Assembly: GCF_016583835.1 (NCBI RefSeq)
Contig: NZ_NRRW01000001.1
Coordinates: 62,001-126,000 of the forward strand
Source of the DNA: Thiococcus pfennigii
Lineage (GTDB): Bacteria; Pseudomonadota; Gammaproteobacteria; Chromatiales; Chromatiaceae
Direction of reading: 5' to 3'
DNA: 64,000 bases
Numbering within the stretch: the first letter of the stretch is position 1; each line of letters starts with the position of its first letter. Shown piece after piece: positions 7,922 to 17,185 of the stretch. Under the pieces are notes generated by a model. The model made no database searches. It worked only from the letters and a program-made list of their open reading frames with translations, and was not told the DNA's origin. The position numbers and the translations under genes were made by a program.

Positions 7922-9124
7922 ATGCGTGTGCTGATGATCTCCGACGTCTATTTCCCCCGCGTCAACGGGGTCTCGACGTCGATCCAAACCTTCGCCCACG
8001 AACTCGTCGCCAAAGGGCACGAGTTGACCCTGATCGCCCCCGACTACGGGCGTAGCGCCGCCGCCGAGCCGTTCGAGATCATCCGCATCCCGTCGCGCTA
8101 CCTGCCGATCGACCCGGAGGACCGCATCCTGCGCACCCGCGCACTACGCCACTACCATCGAGCGCTGCTCGCCCGCGGCTACGACCTGGTCCATATCCAG
8201 ACCCCCTTCATCGCCCACTACGCGGGTCTCGGACTGGCGCGCCGACTTGGGGTGCCGGCCGTGGCGAGCTATCATACCTTCTTCGAACAGTACTTCGACA
8301 AGTACGTGACCTTCCTGCCGTCGGCCTGGCTGCGGTTCATCACCCGGCGATTCTCGACCTCTCAGTGCAACGACGTCGACGGACTGGTCGTGCCGTCCCG
8401 GGCGATGCTCGAGGTGCTGCGCGGCTACGGGGTCACGATCCCGGCCCAGGTGATCCCAACCGGTATCCAGCTCGAACGGTTCCGCCGCGGCGACGGGGCC
8501 GCCTTCCGCACGCGCCACGGGATCGCCCCCGAGCGCCCGGTCCTGGTCCATGTCGGGCGCATCGCGCACGAGAAGAACGTCGAGTTCCTGCTGCGGATGC
8601 TGGTCGCGGTCAAGGCCGAGATGCCCGACGTGCTGCTCGTGATCGCCGGTGGCGGGCCGGCGCGCCGCTCGCTCGAGGCGCTCGCCGCCCAACTCGGGAT
8701 CGCCGAGCAGGTCCGCTTCGTCGGCTACCTCGATCGCGGCGGACCCCTCGAGGACTGCTACAGCGCCGGCGACGTCTTCGTCTTCGCCTCTCGCACCGAG
8801 ACCCAGGGCCTGGTCGTCCTCGAGGCCTTGGCGCTCGGCCTGCCGGTCGTCTCGACCGCCGTCATGGGCACCCGCGAGGTCCTCGTCGACGGCCGCGGTA
8901 GCCTGATCGCCGAGGAGGACGAGGCCGACTTCGCCGCAAAGGCCGTCCGGCTGCTGCGCGACCCCGGCTTGCGCGCCGAGCTCGCGCAGGCCGGAACCGC
9001 CTATGCCGCCGAATGGTCGGCCCCGGTCCTCGCCGAGCGGATGCTGGCCTTCTACCGCAAGGTCATGGAGCGACGCCGCGACGCGCAATTGGTGCCGATC
9101 ACGGCCGACGAACCGAAGGCCTGA
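7922..9124 (+). CDS. Glycosyltransferase family 4 (glycolipid type)
   Basis: A 400-residue GT-B retaining glycosyltransferase. The N-terminal Rossmann half opens with MRVLMISDVYFPRVNGVSTS and contains VASYHTFFEQYFDKYV. The C-terminal half has VHVGRIAHEKNVEFLLRML and the nucleotide-sugar EX7E motif in SRTETQGLVVLEALALG. The opening and the SYHTFFEQY segment resemble enzymes that glycosylate diacylglycerol, such as SqdX and alpha-glucosyl or alpha-mannosyl transferases. A membrane glycolipid product is a reasonable guess. The ATG at 7922 has GGAG seven bases upstream. Confidence 0.88.
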   Translation: MRVLMISDVYFPRVNGVSTSIQTFAHELVAKGHELTLIAPDYGRSAAAEPFEIIRIPSRYLPIDPEDRILRTRALRHYHRALLARGYDLVHIQTPFIAHYAGLGLARRLGVPAVASYHTFFEQYFDKYVTFLPSAWLRFITRRFSTSQCNDVDGLVVPSRAMLEVLRGYGVTIPAQVIPTGIQLERFRRGDGAAFRTRHGIAPERPVLVHVGRIAHEKNVEFLLRMLVAVKAEMPDVLLVIAGGGPARRSLEALAAQLGIAEQVRFVGYLDRGGPLEDCYSAGDVFVFASRTETQGLVVLEALALGLPVVSTAVMGTREVLVDGRGSLIAEEDEADFAAKAVRLLRDPGLRAELAQAGTAYAAEWSAPVLAERMLAFYRKVMERRRDAQLVPITADEPKA

Positions 9125-9500
9125 ACCCCTCGGTGCCGTCGGTCGGACGACAGCGGGCGCCAGCCTCTCTTTCTCGAAGACCCCTACCGAGGCGCCTAAA
9201 CCGATCCGGTTTCCAGTTCACCCGGCGGTGGAGAGTGCTGAAGGTGCGGCTTCAGCCGCAACACAATCCGCCACCGCCGTGGCCGTCACGCGACTGAAGG
9301 CGCCCCTACACCGGACCGGCCGGGAGCCGCGTCGGGTCGAGCGTGCCCGCCCGGCCTCTCGGAGACGGCAGGGGGCGCGCGCGCCGCCACCCGACATCGG
9401 CGGCCGAGTCCCACCGCCTAGGAACGGTGCCGAAACAACCGACGCAAGCACGGGGGAGACCAGTTCCAATCAGACGTGTCGGTTGTTCTTGAGTCGTTGC
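9125..9500. other. Intergenic region with REP-like palindromes
   Basis: No gene is seen in these 376 bases. The region contains the perfect palindrome TGCGGCT-TC-AGCCGCA (9245-9260) and a related CGCGACTGAAGGCG unit (9289-9302), described separately. Confidence 0.5.
9245..9310. repeat. REP-like palindromic repeat pair
   Basis: A 7-bp perfect stem with a 2-base loop (9245-9260) is followed 28 bases later by CGCGACTGAAGGCGCCCCTA (9289-9308). Both share the GGCTTCAGCCGC/GACTGAAGGC core typical of extragenic palindromes in gammaproteobacteria. They lie between the 3' end of the glycosyltransferase gene and the 3' end of cbpM. Confidence 0.5.
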
Positions 9501-9824
9501 TCAGCGATCGACATCGCGCTCGAGCAGGCGTAACCGGGCGCGCAGCGCCTCGATCTCATCCAGCAGTTCCACCGCCAGCGCGGCGCCGGCCAGGTTCAGC
9601 TCCAGGTCGCGCAGCAGACGCAGCGCCCGCCGGGCACGGCCAATCTCGCGACCGCTGAAGCACCACTCCTCGCGCCGGCGACCGACCGGGCGCAGCACCC
9701 CCTCCGCGACCAGTCGTTCGATGGCCTCGGCATCCGCCCCGCACAACTGTCCCAACTCGGTGAAGGTCACGGTCAGCCCCTCGTCGAGCAGGACGCCCTC
9801 GATCTCGATGACTGTCTGGCGCAT
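9501..9824 (-). CDS. cbpM: Chaperone modulator CbpM
   Basis: A 107-residue MerR-like protein that binds the J-domain of CbpA and inhibits its co-chaperone activity. It has an N-terminal helix-turn-helix-like part (VTFTELGQLCGADAEAIERL, then EEWCFSGREIGRARRALRLL) and a C-terminal helical part (VELLDEIEALRARLRLLERD). It starts four bases after the cbpA stop, the standard cbpA-cbpM arrangement. Confidence 0.9.
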   Translation of the reverse strand: MRQTVIEIEGVLLDEGLTVTFTELGQLCGADAEAIERLVAEGVLRPVGRRREEWCFSGREIGRARRALRLLRDLELNLAGAALAVELLDEIEALRARLRLLERDVDR

Positions 9825-9827
9825 GGG

Positions 9828-10769
9828 TCACACTCCCAACTTGGCCCGCGGCCTGAACGGGAAGGTCTCGGCCATGCGACGATAGAGGGCCTTCTCCTCC
9901 TCCGTGTGCGCCGGTGGCGTCTGGATCTCCAGTTCGACCAGCTCGTCTCCGGGCGGCGAGCCAGGCAGACCACGTCCCTTCAGCCGCAGCCGTCGCCCGC
10001 TCTGCGAGCCCGCCGGCACCTTGAGATTGACGGCCCCGCCGAGCGTGGGGACCGGGATCGTCGCGCCGAGCGCCGCCTCCCAGGGGGCGATCGGCACCTG
10101 GATGCGGATGTCCCGGCCCTCGACATGGAAATGCGGGTGCGGCGCGAGGTCGATCTCCAGATAGAGATCCCCGGCCGCGCCGCCACCGTGACCGGGCAGC
10201 CCCTGGCCGGCCAGGCGGATCTGCTGGCCCTGGGTCACGCCGGCCGGGATGCGCACGTTCAGCATCCGGCTCTGCGAGTGGACCCGCCCGTCGGGACCAA
10301 TGACCGGCTCTTCGAGGCGCAGCTGGCGGGTCGTGCCCGCATAGGCCTCCTCGAGGTTGATGCGCAGGCGCGCATTCTGGTCCTCGCCACGCCGCTGACG
10401 GGCACTCGGCCCACCCCGCGCGCTGCCGCGGGCGCCGCGCCCGAAGAGGCTCGAGAAGAAGTCGCTGAACTGAGCCATGTCCTCGGGGCGGAAGTGGAAC
10501 TCTTGGTGCTCGAAGCCCCCACCGGGTGGCGGCCGGAACTCCTGCCCGGCCTGCCAGCCGCTGCCGAGTCCATCGTAGGCGGCCCGCTTCTCGGGGTCCT
10601 TCAACACCTCGTTGGCCTCGTTGACCTCCTTGAAACGGGCCTCGGCGTCCGGTTCCTTGCTCACATCCGGATGGTACTTGCGGGCGAGTCGCCGGTAGGC
10701 GCGCTTGATATCGTCCGCCGAGGCGTCGCGGGAGACGCCGAGGATCTTGTAGTAGTCCTTGTATTCCAT
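9828..10769 (-). CDS. cbpA: DnaJ-family co-chaperone CbpA
   Basis: A 313-residue Hsp40 that stimulates DnaK. The J-domain occupies residues 1-65 ([20 protein letters not shown], with the HPD motif in KYHPDVSK), followed by a G/F-rich linker ([15 protein letters not shown]) and two DnaJ C-terminal substrate-binding domains ([40 protein letters not shown]). It lacks the zinc finger of DnaJ, as CbpA does. It is followed by cbpM and preceded by the AAA+ ATPase gene on the same strand. Confidence 0.95.
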   Translation of the reverse strand: MEYKDYYKILGVSRDASADDIKRAYRRLARKYHPDVSKEPDAEARFKEVNEANEVLKDPEKRAAYDGLGSGWQAGQEFRPPPGGGFEHQEFHFRPEDMAQFSDFFSSLFGRGARGSARGGPSARQRRGEDQNARLRINLEEAYAGTTRQLRLEEPVIGPDGRVHSQSRMLNVRIPAGVTQGQQIRLAGQGLPGHGGGAAGDLYLEIDLAPHPHFHVEGRDIRIQVPIAPWEAALGATIPVPTLGGAVNLKVPAGSQSGRRLRLKGRGLPGSPPGDELVELEIQTPPAHTEEEKALYRRMAETFPFRPRAKLGV

Positions 10770-10839
10770 TGCCTGTAAACCTGTAGTCAAGGTCGAGAGG
10801 ACCCGCGCATCCACAATCTGGGGATGGTAGCGGTCATCG

Positions 10840-12345
10840 TCAAACGACCGCCTCGTCGCCATCCCCCGGGCCGCCATGGGCCGCGACCGTGCGCCCCCGC
10901 GCCCAGGCGCGCAAGGCGGCGATCTGCACGTCCATGACGACCGACAGCGGCTGGGTCCGACCGAGTTCCTCGAGGATCGCCTCGGTCGTTGGTTCGCTAC
11001 CGACGGACCGGGCCGCATAGCGGGCCGAGACCACGGCCTGCTCGATGCCGGCACCTGTAAAGCCGTCGCTGCGCGCCGCCAGGCGTTCGAGGTCGAACCG
11101 CCCCGGATCGAGGCCGCGGCGGCGCAGGTGGATCGCGAAGATCTCTCGGCGCACAGCGGCATCGGGCAGGTCGACGAAGAAGATCTCGTCGAGGCGCCCC
11201 TTGCGCACGAGTTCCGCAGGTAGGCGCTGGATCGCATTCGAGGTCGCGACGATGAAGGCGGCGCTGCGCGGCTCGGCCATCCAAGTCAGCAGCGTGCCGA
11301 GGACCCGCTGGGCGAGGCCATCGTGATCGCCGCCGGTGGCCAGGCCCTTCTCGATCTCGTCCATCCACAGGACGCAGGGGGCCATCAGGTCGGCCGTGCG
11401 TAGCGCCCGGCGCAGGTTCTTCTCGGTCTCGCCATAGTATTTGTCGTAGAGGGCGCCGAAATCCAGGCGCAGCAGCGGGATGCCGAGCTGACCGGCTACC
11501 GCCTTGGCAGCCAGGCTCTTGCCGCCGCCCTGGACGCCGAGCAGCATGATCCCGCGCGGGCGGTCGGCCGGGTCGCCGCCGCCGAGCAGTCCGGGGCGGC
11601 GGCGTGCGATCCACTCCTTGAGGTTCTCGAGCCCTGCGACGTCGGCGAAGCTCGCGGTGTCGTAGTCGAAGCCGATGACGCCCTCGGGGCTCAGCAACTC
11701 GTACTTGGCGCGCGTGACCTCGCGCACGTCCTCGTGCGTGATCGCCCCGTCCTTGCGGATCGCGTTGCGGATCAGGCGCCGGGCATCGGACTCGCTGACG
11801 CCGAGCAGGTTGCGGGTCAACTGGGCCACGGCGTCACGGTCGGCGCGGAAGCTGCGCCCGGCGCTCGCCTGCTGCCAGGCCTGGGCCTCCTCGCGGATCA
11901 GCGCCAGGAGCCGGTTGCGTTCTGGCAGGCGCAGCTCGAAGCGGGCGCTCAGGTGGCGCACCTCGACCGGGGCGATCAAGGCATGACTGACGAGGACCAG
12001 GGTGCGCGGCAGCGTCTCGTAGCCCTGGGCGATCTCCTTGATCAGGCGGACATTGACCGGGTCGTCGAGGAAGGGGTGGAAGTCGAGCAGCAGATAGACT
12101 CCGCGCTGCGGCGTCGCCTTGATGTGGCGCAGCACCGCGGTTGGGGTCGCGAGATCGCGCTGCGGCGACCCCTCGTACTCCAGGCGCCTCAGGCCGTCAG
12201 TCACGGTCCAGCCGAACGCCGGCTCGCCGAGGCGCAGGGCCAGGCGCGTGAAGAGCTCGACGATGCGCGGCTCCTCCAGCGACTCGATCAGCAGGAGCGG
12301 GGTCGTCGAGCGCAGCAGGAGCTCGAGGTCGTGCAGGTCGGTCAT
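10840..12345 (-). CDS. Ycf46-like AAA+ ATPase
   Basis: A 501-residue protein. Its N-terminal third ([20 protein letters not shown]) is typical of the Ycf46 family of plastids and cyanobacteria. The AAA+ core has Walker A GVQGGGKS, Walker [12 protein letters not shown], sensor-1 [13 protein letters not shown] and the arginine-rich [20 protein letters not shown]-terminal helical lid follows ([17 protein letters not shown]). These proteins are thought to be remodelling ATPases; a cyanobacterial homologue has been linked to inorganic-carbon use. It lies 70 bases upstream of cbpA and 62 downstream of a CPBP protease gene, all on one strand. Substrate unknown. Confidence 0.88.
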   Translation of the reverse strand: MTDLHDLELLLRSTTPLLLIESLEEPRIVELFTRLALRLGEPAFGWTVTDGLRRLEYEGSPQRDLATPTAVLRHIKATPQRGVYLLLDFHPFLDDPVNVRLIKEIAQGYETLPRTLVLVSHALIAPVEVRHLSARFELRLPERNRLLALIREEAQAWQQASAGRSFRADRDAVAQLTRNLLGVSESDARRLIRNAIRKDGAITHEDVREVTRAKYELLSPEGVIGFDYDTASFADVAGLENLKEWIARRRPGLLGGGDPADRPRGIMLLGVQGGGKSLAAKAVAGQLGIPLLRLDFGALYDKYYGETEKNLRRALRTADLMAPCVLWMDEIEKGLATGGDHDGLAQRVLGTLLTWMAEPRSAAFIVATSNAIQRLPAELVRKGRLDEIFFVDLPDAAVRREIFAIHLRRRGLDPGRFDLERLAARSDGFTGAGIEQAVVSARYAARSVGSEPTTEAILEELGRTQPLSVVMDVQIAALRAWARGRTVAAHGGPGDGDEAVV

Positions 12346-12407
12346 CGCCGGGCCGCCGTCGATCGGGGATCCGTCATCGCGTCCATCACCAAGGTGGCGT
12401 GCCCCCT

Positions 12408-13289
12408 TCAGTCCGCCCGCGCACCGCGCGGCAGTGCCGACGCGCGCCAGAATACCGCGGCCAGAAGGCCGATCCAGGCCGCGGCGAGCCAGCCGATTAC
12501 GCCGTCGTAGTCGCCGACGAGGAACGCGAGCCGGGCCCCGGCCTCGTCGTCGGTGAGGCGGCGCGTGACCTGGATGACGAAGACCCAGCCCGCATGCAGC
12601 CCGATGCACCAGCCGATGTGACCGCTGCGCTCGCGCACCAACGCGAGGAAGACCCCGACCAGAAAGAGGGCCGCGAGCGTATCCAGATGCGACCACTGCA
12701 GGACACCCCCGAAGACCTGCAAGAACATCTGCGCCGCCCCGGCCCAGTCGAAGGCCACCCCGTCGGGCAGCCCGGAGGGCTTCATCACGTGCAGCAGGGC
12801 GTAGAGCGCCGCCGACCAGGCGACGGCCGACGCCAGGCCGTTGCGCCGCCGGATGCCGGCGTAGAGGGCGCCGCGGAAGAAGGTCTCCTCCAGGACCGCG
12901 ATCAACAGACCGGCGATCAGGGCCTGCAGGGCCTTGGTCGCGAGCCAGGCGGCGCCGCGCTCGGGGCTCGGGTCGAGGACCCGCACGCCGAGGGTGAGCA
13001 GGGCCGCGACCAGCACGAGCAGGATCGCGACCCCGGCGACCCAGCCGAGCGCGAGGCTGCGCGCGATGCGCGCGCGCGCGACGCCCCAGCCGAGGGACTG
13101 GGCCGTCGCGAGGCCCCGCCAGCGCAGGAAGGGCCAGAGGCCGATCAGGATGAAGAGCTGCGCCAGGCGCCCCATGACGCGCTGCGGCGAGTAGTCGAAC
13201 CAACCGGTCTGCATCAGCGGCACCGTCGCCACGGCGGCGCCGATCAGGCAGACGAACAGGAACAGGAAGAACAGCCCGGTCTCTCGCAT
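12408..13289 (-). CDS. CPBP-family intramembrane metalloprotease
   Basis: A 293-residue polytopic inner-membrane protein with about eight hydrophobic helices. The CPBP/Abi signature is complete: the glutamate pair and arginine in AVLEETFFRGALYAG, a first histidine in YALLHVMK, and the last histidine in IGLHAGWVFVIQ. Related enzymes cleave prenylated or membrane substrates, or act as bacteriocin-immunity proteins. I prefer the ATG at 13289; a TTG lies two codons upstream. It is the first gene of a possible four-gene run with the AAA+ ATPase, cbpA and cbpM. Confidence 0.88.
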   Translation of the reverse strand: MRETGLFFLFLFVCLIGAAVATVPLMQTGWFDYSPQRVMGRLAQLFILIGLWPFLRWRGLATAQSLGWGVARARIARSLALGWVAGVAILLVLVAALLTLGVRVLDPSPERGAAWLATKALQALIAGLLIAVLEETFFRGALYAGIRRRNGLASAVAWSAALYALLHVMKPSGLPDGVAFDWAGAAQMFLQVFGGVLQWSHLDTLAALFLVGVFLALVRERSGHIGWCIGLHAGWVFVIQVTRRLTDDEAGARLAFLVGDYDGVIGWLAAAWIGLLAAVFWRASALPRGARAD

Positions 13290-13646
13290 CCTCAACCCCT
13301 CGGCGGCACCGCAGCCGTGCCCCCGGCGGCACGGCCAACGTCGGCTTTCTCGTCGACCGGCTATGGTAGCATTCTGGATCGGCCTGGCCGGCGGGGCCTC
13401 GCGTCGCCCCCGATCGGTTCACAACACGCTCGGCGACGATTCAATGACAACCAGTACGTCTTCTCGTGACTACGAAACACGCGAACGACGCGAAAACCCT
13501 GAATAGACGGAGGATCATTGGCCGTTTAGCAACTTTCGTGTATTTCGTAGTTTCTTGACGTCCGCGAATTTCGTATCGCTCATTTTTGAACCGCTCCCAA
13601 TCGGCATTCACTCCCACCCCTCAACGCCCGCCGTCGACCCCATCCG
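13290..13646. other. Divergent intergenic region with an AT-rich repeat
   Basis: No gene is seen. The part from 13465 to 13590 is clearly richer in A and T than its surroundings and carries the inverted repeat described separately. The flanks are ordinary GC-rich spacer. Confidence 0.5.
13465..13580. repeat. Imperfect inverted repeat of the TTTCGTG class
   Basis: CTACGAAACACGCGAA (13470-13485) is matched in inverted orientation by TTTCGTGTATTTCGTAG (13534-13550), with about two mismatches. A further related half unit, GCGAATTTCGTA, follows at about 13564-13575. Such CGAAACACGCGAA elements occur as dispersed extragenic repeats in many environmental bacteria. The base composition differs from both neighbouring genes. 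Confidence 0.6.
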
Positions 13647-14687
13647 GTGAAGATCCTCCTCGTTCGCCTCTCCGCCATCGGCGACGTGCTGTTCGCGACG
13701 CCGCTGATCGACGCCCTGCGGCGGGCCCATCCGGACGCCGAGATCCACTGGCTGGTCCAGCCCGAGTGCGCCCCGCTGATCGAATGCCACCCGGGCCTCG
13801 ACGGCGTCCTCGTCTGGCCGCGGCGCGACTGGCTGGCCCTGTGGCGGGCAAGGCGCTTCACCGCGCTGGCGCGCGAGGTCGTCGCGTTCCGGCGGCGGCT
13901 ACGGGGGCACCGGTTCGATCTCGTCCTCGACCTCCAGGGGCTCATGAAGAGCGGGCTCCTCGCCTGGCTGAGCGGGGCGCCGCAGCGCATCGGCCTGGGC
14001 TCGCGCGAGGGCAGCCGCTGGCTGATGACCCGCACGATCCCGCGCGGCGGGGACGAGCGCCAGATCGGCTCCGAATACCGCCACCTGGCCGAGGCCCTGG
14101 GCCTGCCGAGCGAGGACTTCGCGATGACCCTGCACCTGGCCCCGGCCGACGCGGCCTTCGCCGAGGCCCGGATCCGCGAGCATGCCCTCGAGGCGGGTTA
14201 CGCGGTCCTCTGCCCCTTCACGACCCGGCCGCAAAAGCACTGGTTCGAGCCGCGCTGGGCCGAACTCGCCGACCGCCTGGCGGGCGACCTCGGCCTGCCG
14301 GCGGTCCTGCTCGGCGGGCCGGGCGATCGCGCCGCGGCCGAGCGCATCCGCGCCGCAGCGCGCTCCAAGCTGGTCAGCCTGGTCGGCGAGACGAGCCTGC
14401 GCGAGGCGGCCGCCGTGACCGCCCGGGCGCGGCTACTCATCGGCGTCGACACGGGCCTCGGCCACATGGGCATCGCGTTGCGCCGCCCCAGCCTGCTCCT
14501 GTTCGGCTCGACGCGGCCCTACCTCGACACGGGCCGACCCGACGCCCGGGTCCTCTACCACCCCCTCGCCTGCTCGCCGTGCCGGCGCGACCCGACCTGC
14601 GAGGGCCGCTTCACCTGCATGCGCCTGATCGAGGTCGAGGCGTGCCTGGCGGCCGCGCACGACCTGCTGGGACGGGACGCCGGATGA
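13647..14687 (+). CDS. waaC: Heptosyltransferase (GT9), LPS inner core
   Basis: A 346-residue GT9 enzyme, most like heptosyltransferase I, which adds the first heptose to Kdo2-lipid A. Motifs are the start MKILLVRLSAIGDVLFATPL, FDLVLDLQGLMKSGLLAWLS, CPFTTRPQKHWFEPRW, the nucleotide-sugar site VLLGGPGDRAAAERI, and LIGVDTGLGHMGIAL. The GTG start at 13647 gives the conserved family N-terminus. It overlaps the next glycosyltransferase by four bases (ATGA), so translation is probably coupled. Whether it is the WaaC or another GT9 subtype is not certain. Confidence 0.85.
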   Translation: MKILLVRLSAIGDVLFATPLIDALRRAHPDAEIHWLVQPECAPLIECHPGLDGVLVWPRRDWLALWRARRFTALAREVVAFRRRLRGHRFDLVLDLQGLMKSGLLAWLSGAPQRIGLGSREGSRWLMTRTIPRGGDERQIGSEYRHLAEALGLPSEDFAMTLHLAPADAAFAEARIREHALEAGYAVLCPFTTRPQKHWFEPRWAELADRLAGDLGLPAVLLGGPGDRAAAERIRAAARSKLVSLVGETSLREAAAVTARARLLIGVDTGLGHMGIALRRPSLLLFGSTRPYLDTGRPDARVLYHPLACSPCRRDPTCEGRFTCMRLIEVEACLAAAHDLLGRDAG

Positions 14688-15772
14688 AGGTCCTGCACGT
14701 CGAGGCCGGGCGCCACCTCTACGGCGGGGCCCAGCAGGTCCTCTACCTGCTCGAGGGGCTCGCCGCGGCCGGGGTGACCAATATCCTCGCCTGTCCGCGC
14801 GGCAGCGACCTCGCGCAGGCGGCGAGCGCGAGCGCCGAGGTCCATGGCCTGGCGATGGGCGGCGACCTCGACCTGGGGTTGATCCCGCGGCTCTCACGCC
14901 TGATCGCGCGCTGCCGGCCCGATCTCGTGCACCTGCACAGCCGCGCCGGGGCCGATGTGCTCGGGGCGCTGGCGGCCCGCCGGCACGGCCGGCCGATCGT
15001 CCTCTCGCGGCGCGTCGACAATCCCGAGCCGCGTTGGCTGGTCGCGTTGAAATACCGGCTCCACGACCGCGTCGTCGCGATCTCCGAGGGCATCGGCCAC
15101 GTCCTGCTCGCCGAGGGCCTGCCGCCCGAGAAGCTGCGCGTCGTGCGCAGCGCCGTGGCCAGCGACCCCTTCGCCGGACCCTGCGAGCGCGCCCGGGTCG
15201 CCGCGGCCCTCGACCTGCCGGCCGACGCCCTGTGGCTCGGCGTCGTCGCTCAACTGATCCCGCGCAAGGGCCACAGGGACCTGATCGCCGCGCTGCCGGC
15301 CCTCGTCGCCGAGTTCCCGCGGCTGCACTGCGCCTTCTTCGGCCAGGGCCCCCTGGCCGAAGAGCTTCACCGGGCGGTCGCCGACGCCGGCCTCGCCGGA
15401 CGGGTCCATCTGGTGGGTTTTCGCCCCGACCTCGCCGCCTGCCTGCCGTGCCTCGACATCCTCGTCCACCCGGCGACGATGGAGGGGCTCGGCGTCGCCC
15501 TGCTCCAGGCCGCGAGCGCCGCCGTGCCGGTCGTCGCGACCCGGGTCGGCGGGATCCCCGAGGCCGTCGTCGACGGCGTCACCGGTCTGCTCGTGCCGCC
15601 CGGCGACAGCGCCGCGCTCGGTGCGGCCTGCCGACGGCTGCTTGGCGACGAGGCGCTGCGCCTTCGGATGGGCGCGGCCGGTCAGGCGCGGATGCGCGCC
15701 GAGTTCTCGCCTGCGGCGATGGTCGCCGGGAACCTGGCCGTCTACCGCGAACTCCTCGCCACCAGACACTGA
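14684..15772 (+). CDS. Glycosyltransferase family 4, LPS core
   Basis: A 362-residue GT-B enzyme. The N-terminal half begins MKVLHVEAGRHLYGGAQQVL. The C-terminal half has LGVVAQLIPRKGHRDLI and the EX7E motif in ATMEGLGVALLQAASAAVPV. Its position between the heptosyltransferase and the Kdo transferase, with overlapping or near-contiguous reading frames, argues for a core-oligosaccharide role like that of WaaG. The sugar added is unknown. Confidence 0.85.
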   Translation: MKVLHVEAGRHLYGGAQQVLYLLEGLAAAGVTNILACPRGSDLAQAASASAEVHGLAMGGDLDLGLIPRLSRLIARCRPDLVHLHSRAGADVLGALAARRHGRPIVLSRRVDNPEPRWLVALKYRLHDRVVAISEGIGHVLLAEGLPPEKLRVVRSAVASDPFAGPCERARVAAALDLPADALWLGVVAQLIPRKGHRDLIAALPALVAEFPRLHCAFFGQGPLAEELHRAVADAGLAGRVHLVGFRPDLAACLPCLDILVHPATMEGLGVALLQAASAAVPVVATRVGGIPEAVVDGVTGLLVPPGDSAALGAACRRLLGDEALRLRMGAAGQARMRAEFSPAAMVAGNLAVYRELLATRH

Positions 15773-15785
15773 ACGGAGCAGCCGG

Positions 15786-17048
15786 ATGGAACGCCTCTAC
15801 AACCTCCTCCTCTGGCTCCTGACGCCAGCCGCGCTGCTGCGGCTGCTGTGGCGCAGTCGGCGCCTGCCGGCCTACCGCCAGCGTTGGCGCGAGCGCCTTG
15901 CCCGGTATGATCGCCCGCCGCCGCAGGCCGAGGTCTGGCTGCACGCGGTCTCGGTCGGCGAGGTCCAGGCCGCCCAGCCGCTGATCCGCCACCTGTGCGC
16001 CGGCGACCCGCCGCGGCGTCTGCTCGTGACGACGACGACCCCGACCGGCGCAGAACGCCTGGCCGGGCTCTCCCCCGAGCCGATCCCGCACCTCTACACA
16101 CCGTTCGATCTGAAACCCGTCATCGCGCGCTTCCTCGACCGGGTGCGCCCGCGCCTGGTCGTGATCATGGAGACCGAGGTCTGGCCCAATCTGCTCCGCG
16201 CCTGCGAGGCGCGCGGGATCCCGGTCATCCTCGCCAACGCCCGCCTCTCCGAGCGCTCGGCGCGCGGCTATGCCCGGCTCGGGCGGTTCGCCGGCGAGAC
16301 CTTCGCCCGCTTCCACTGCATCGCCGCCCAGGCCGAGGCCGACGCGGCACGCTTCCGCGCCCTCGGGGCGCCGCCCGATCGGGTCTGCGTGACCGGTAGC
16401 GTCAAGTTCGACCTGCGCCTGCCGGCGAGCCTGATCGAGCGCGCCGAGGTCATGCGCCGCCACTGGGGGAGCGAACGACCGGTCTGGGTCGCGGCCAGCA
16501 CCCATGCCGGCGAGGAAGAGCAGGTCCTCGCCGCCCACGCGCAGGTGCGCCGCCAGTGGCCGGCAGCGCTACTGGTCCTGGTGCCGCGCCACCCGGAGCG
16601 CTTCGAGCGGGTCGCGGCCCTCGTCGCGCGGCGCGGCCTCACGCTGGTGCGGCGCAGCGCCGAGTTGCCCTGCACCCCGGAGACGGCCGTCTTCCTCGGC
16701 GACTCGATGGGCGAACTGCCGGCCTTCCTCGCCGCGGCCGACGCCGCCTTCATCGGCGGCAGCCTGGTGGCGGTCGGCGGCCACAATCCGGTCGAGGCCG
16801 CCGCCCTCGGCATCCCGGTCGTCATCGGCCCGCACGTCTTCAACTTCGCCTCGATCACCGAGAACCTCCTCGCCGAGGAGGCCGCGGTCCAGGTCGCCGA
16901 TGCCCGGGCACTCGGGCGTCAGATCGCCATCTGGCTCGGCGATGCCACCGAACGCGCCCGCATCGGCGAGAATGGCCAAAGGGTCGTCGCGTCCAACCGC
17001 GGGGCAACGCAGCGCCTGATCGCCCTCGTCGATGAGCGGCTGGGATGA
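15786..17048 (+). CDS. waaA: 3-deoxy-D-manno-octulosonic acid transferase
   Basis: A 420-residue GT30 enzyme (E. coli 425) that transfers Kdo from CMP-Kdo to the lipid IVA precursor at the inner membrane. An N-terminal hydrophobic anchor (YNLLLWLLTPAALLRLLW) precedes the family motifs WLHAVSVGEVQAAQPLI, LVTTTTPTGAERL, LVVIMETEVWPNLL and FIGGSLVAVGGHNPVEAAAL. The ATG at 15786 follows GGAG with an 8-base spacer. It is the last gene of the three-gene core cluster. Confidence 0.96.
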   Translation: MERLYNLLLWLLTPAALLRLLWRSRRLPAYRQRWRERLARYDRPPPQAEVWLHAVSVGEVQAAQPLIRHLCAGDPPRRLLVTTTTPTGAERLAGLSPEPIPHLYTPFDLKPVIARFLDRVRPRLVVIMETEVWPNLLRACEARGIPVILANARLSERSARGYARLGRFAGETFARFHCIAAQAEADAARFRALGAPPDRVCVTGSVKFDLRLPASLIERAEVMRRHWGSERPVWVAASTHAGEEEQVLAAHAQVRRQWPAALLVLVPRHPERFERVAALVARRGLTLVRRSAELPCTPETAVFLGDSMGELPAFLAAADAAFIGGSLVAVGGHNPVEAAALGIPVVIGPHVFNFASITENLLAEEAAVQVADARALGRQIAIWLGDATERARIGENGQRVVASNRGATQRLIALVDERLG

Positions 17049-17185
17049 GGGGCTGGACGGGGTGGGATGCGTTCGCGGGCTTGGGACCTCGACCGCTCGG
17101 TCCGCACCCTTGGTAAGCTTGACGCCGGACGATCCCGGGTTCACGGCGATGGCGCGGCCATCGTCTCTTCGATACGAGGTGCGAG

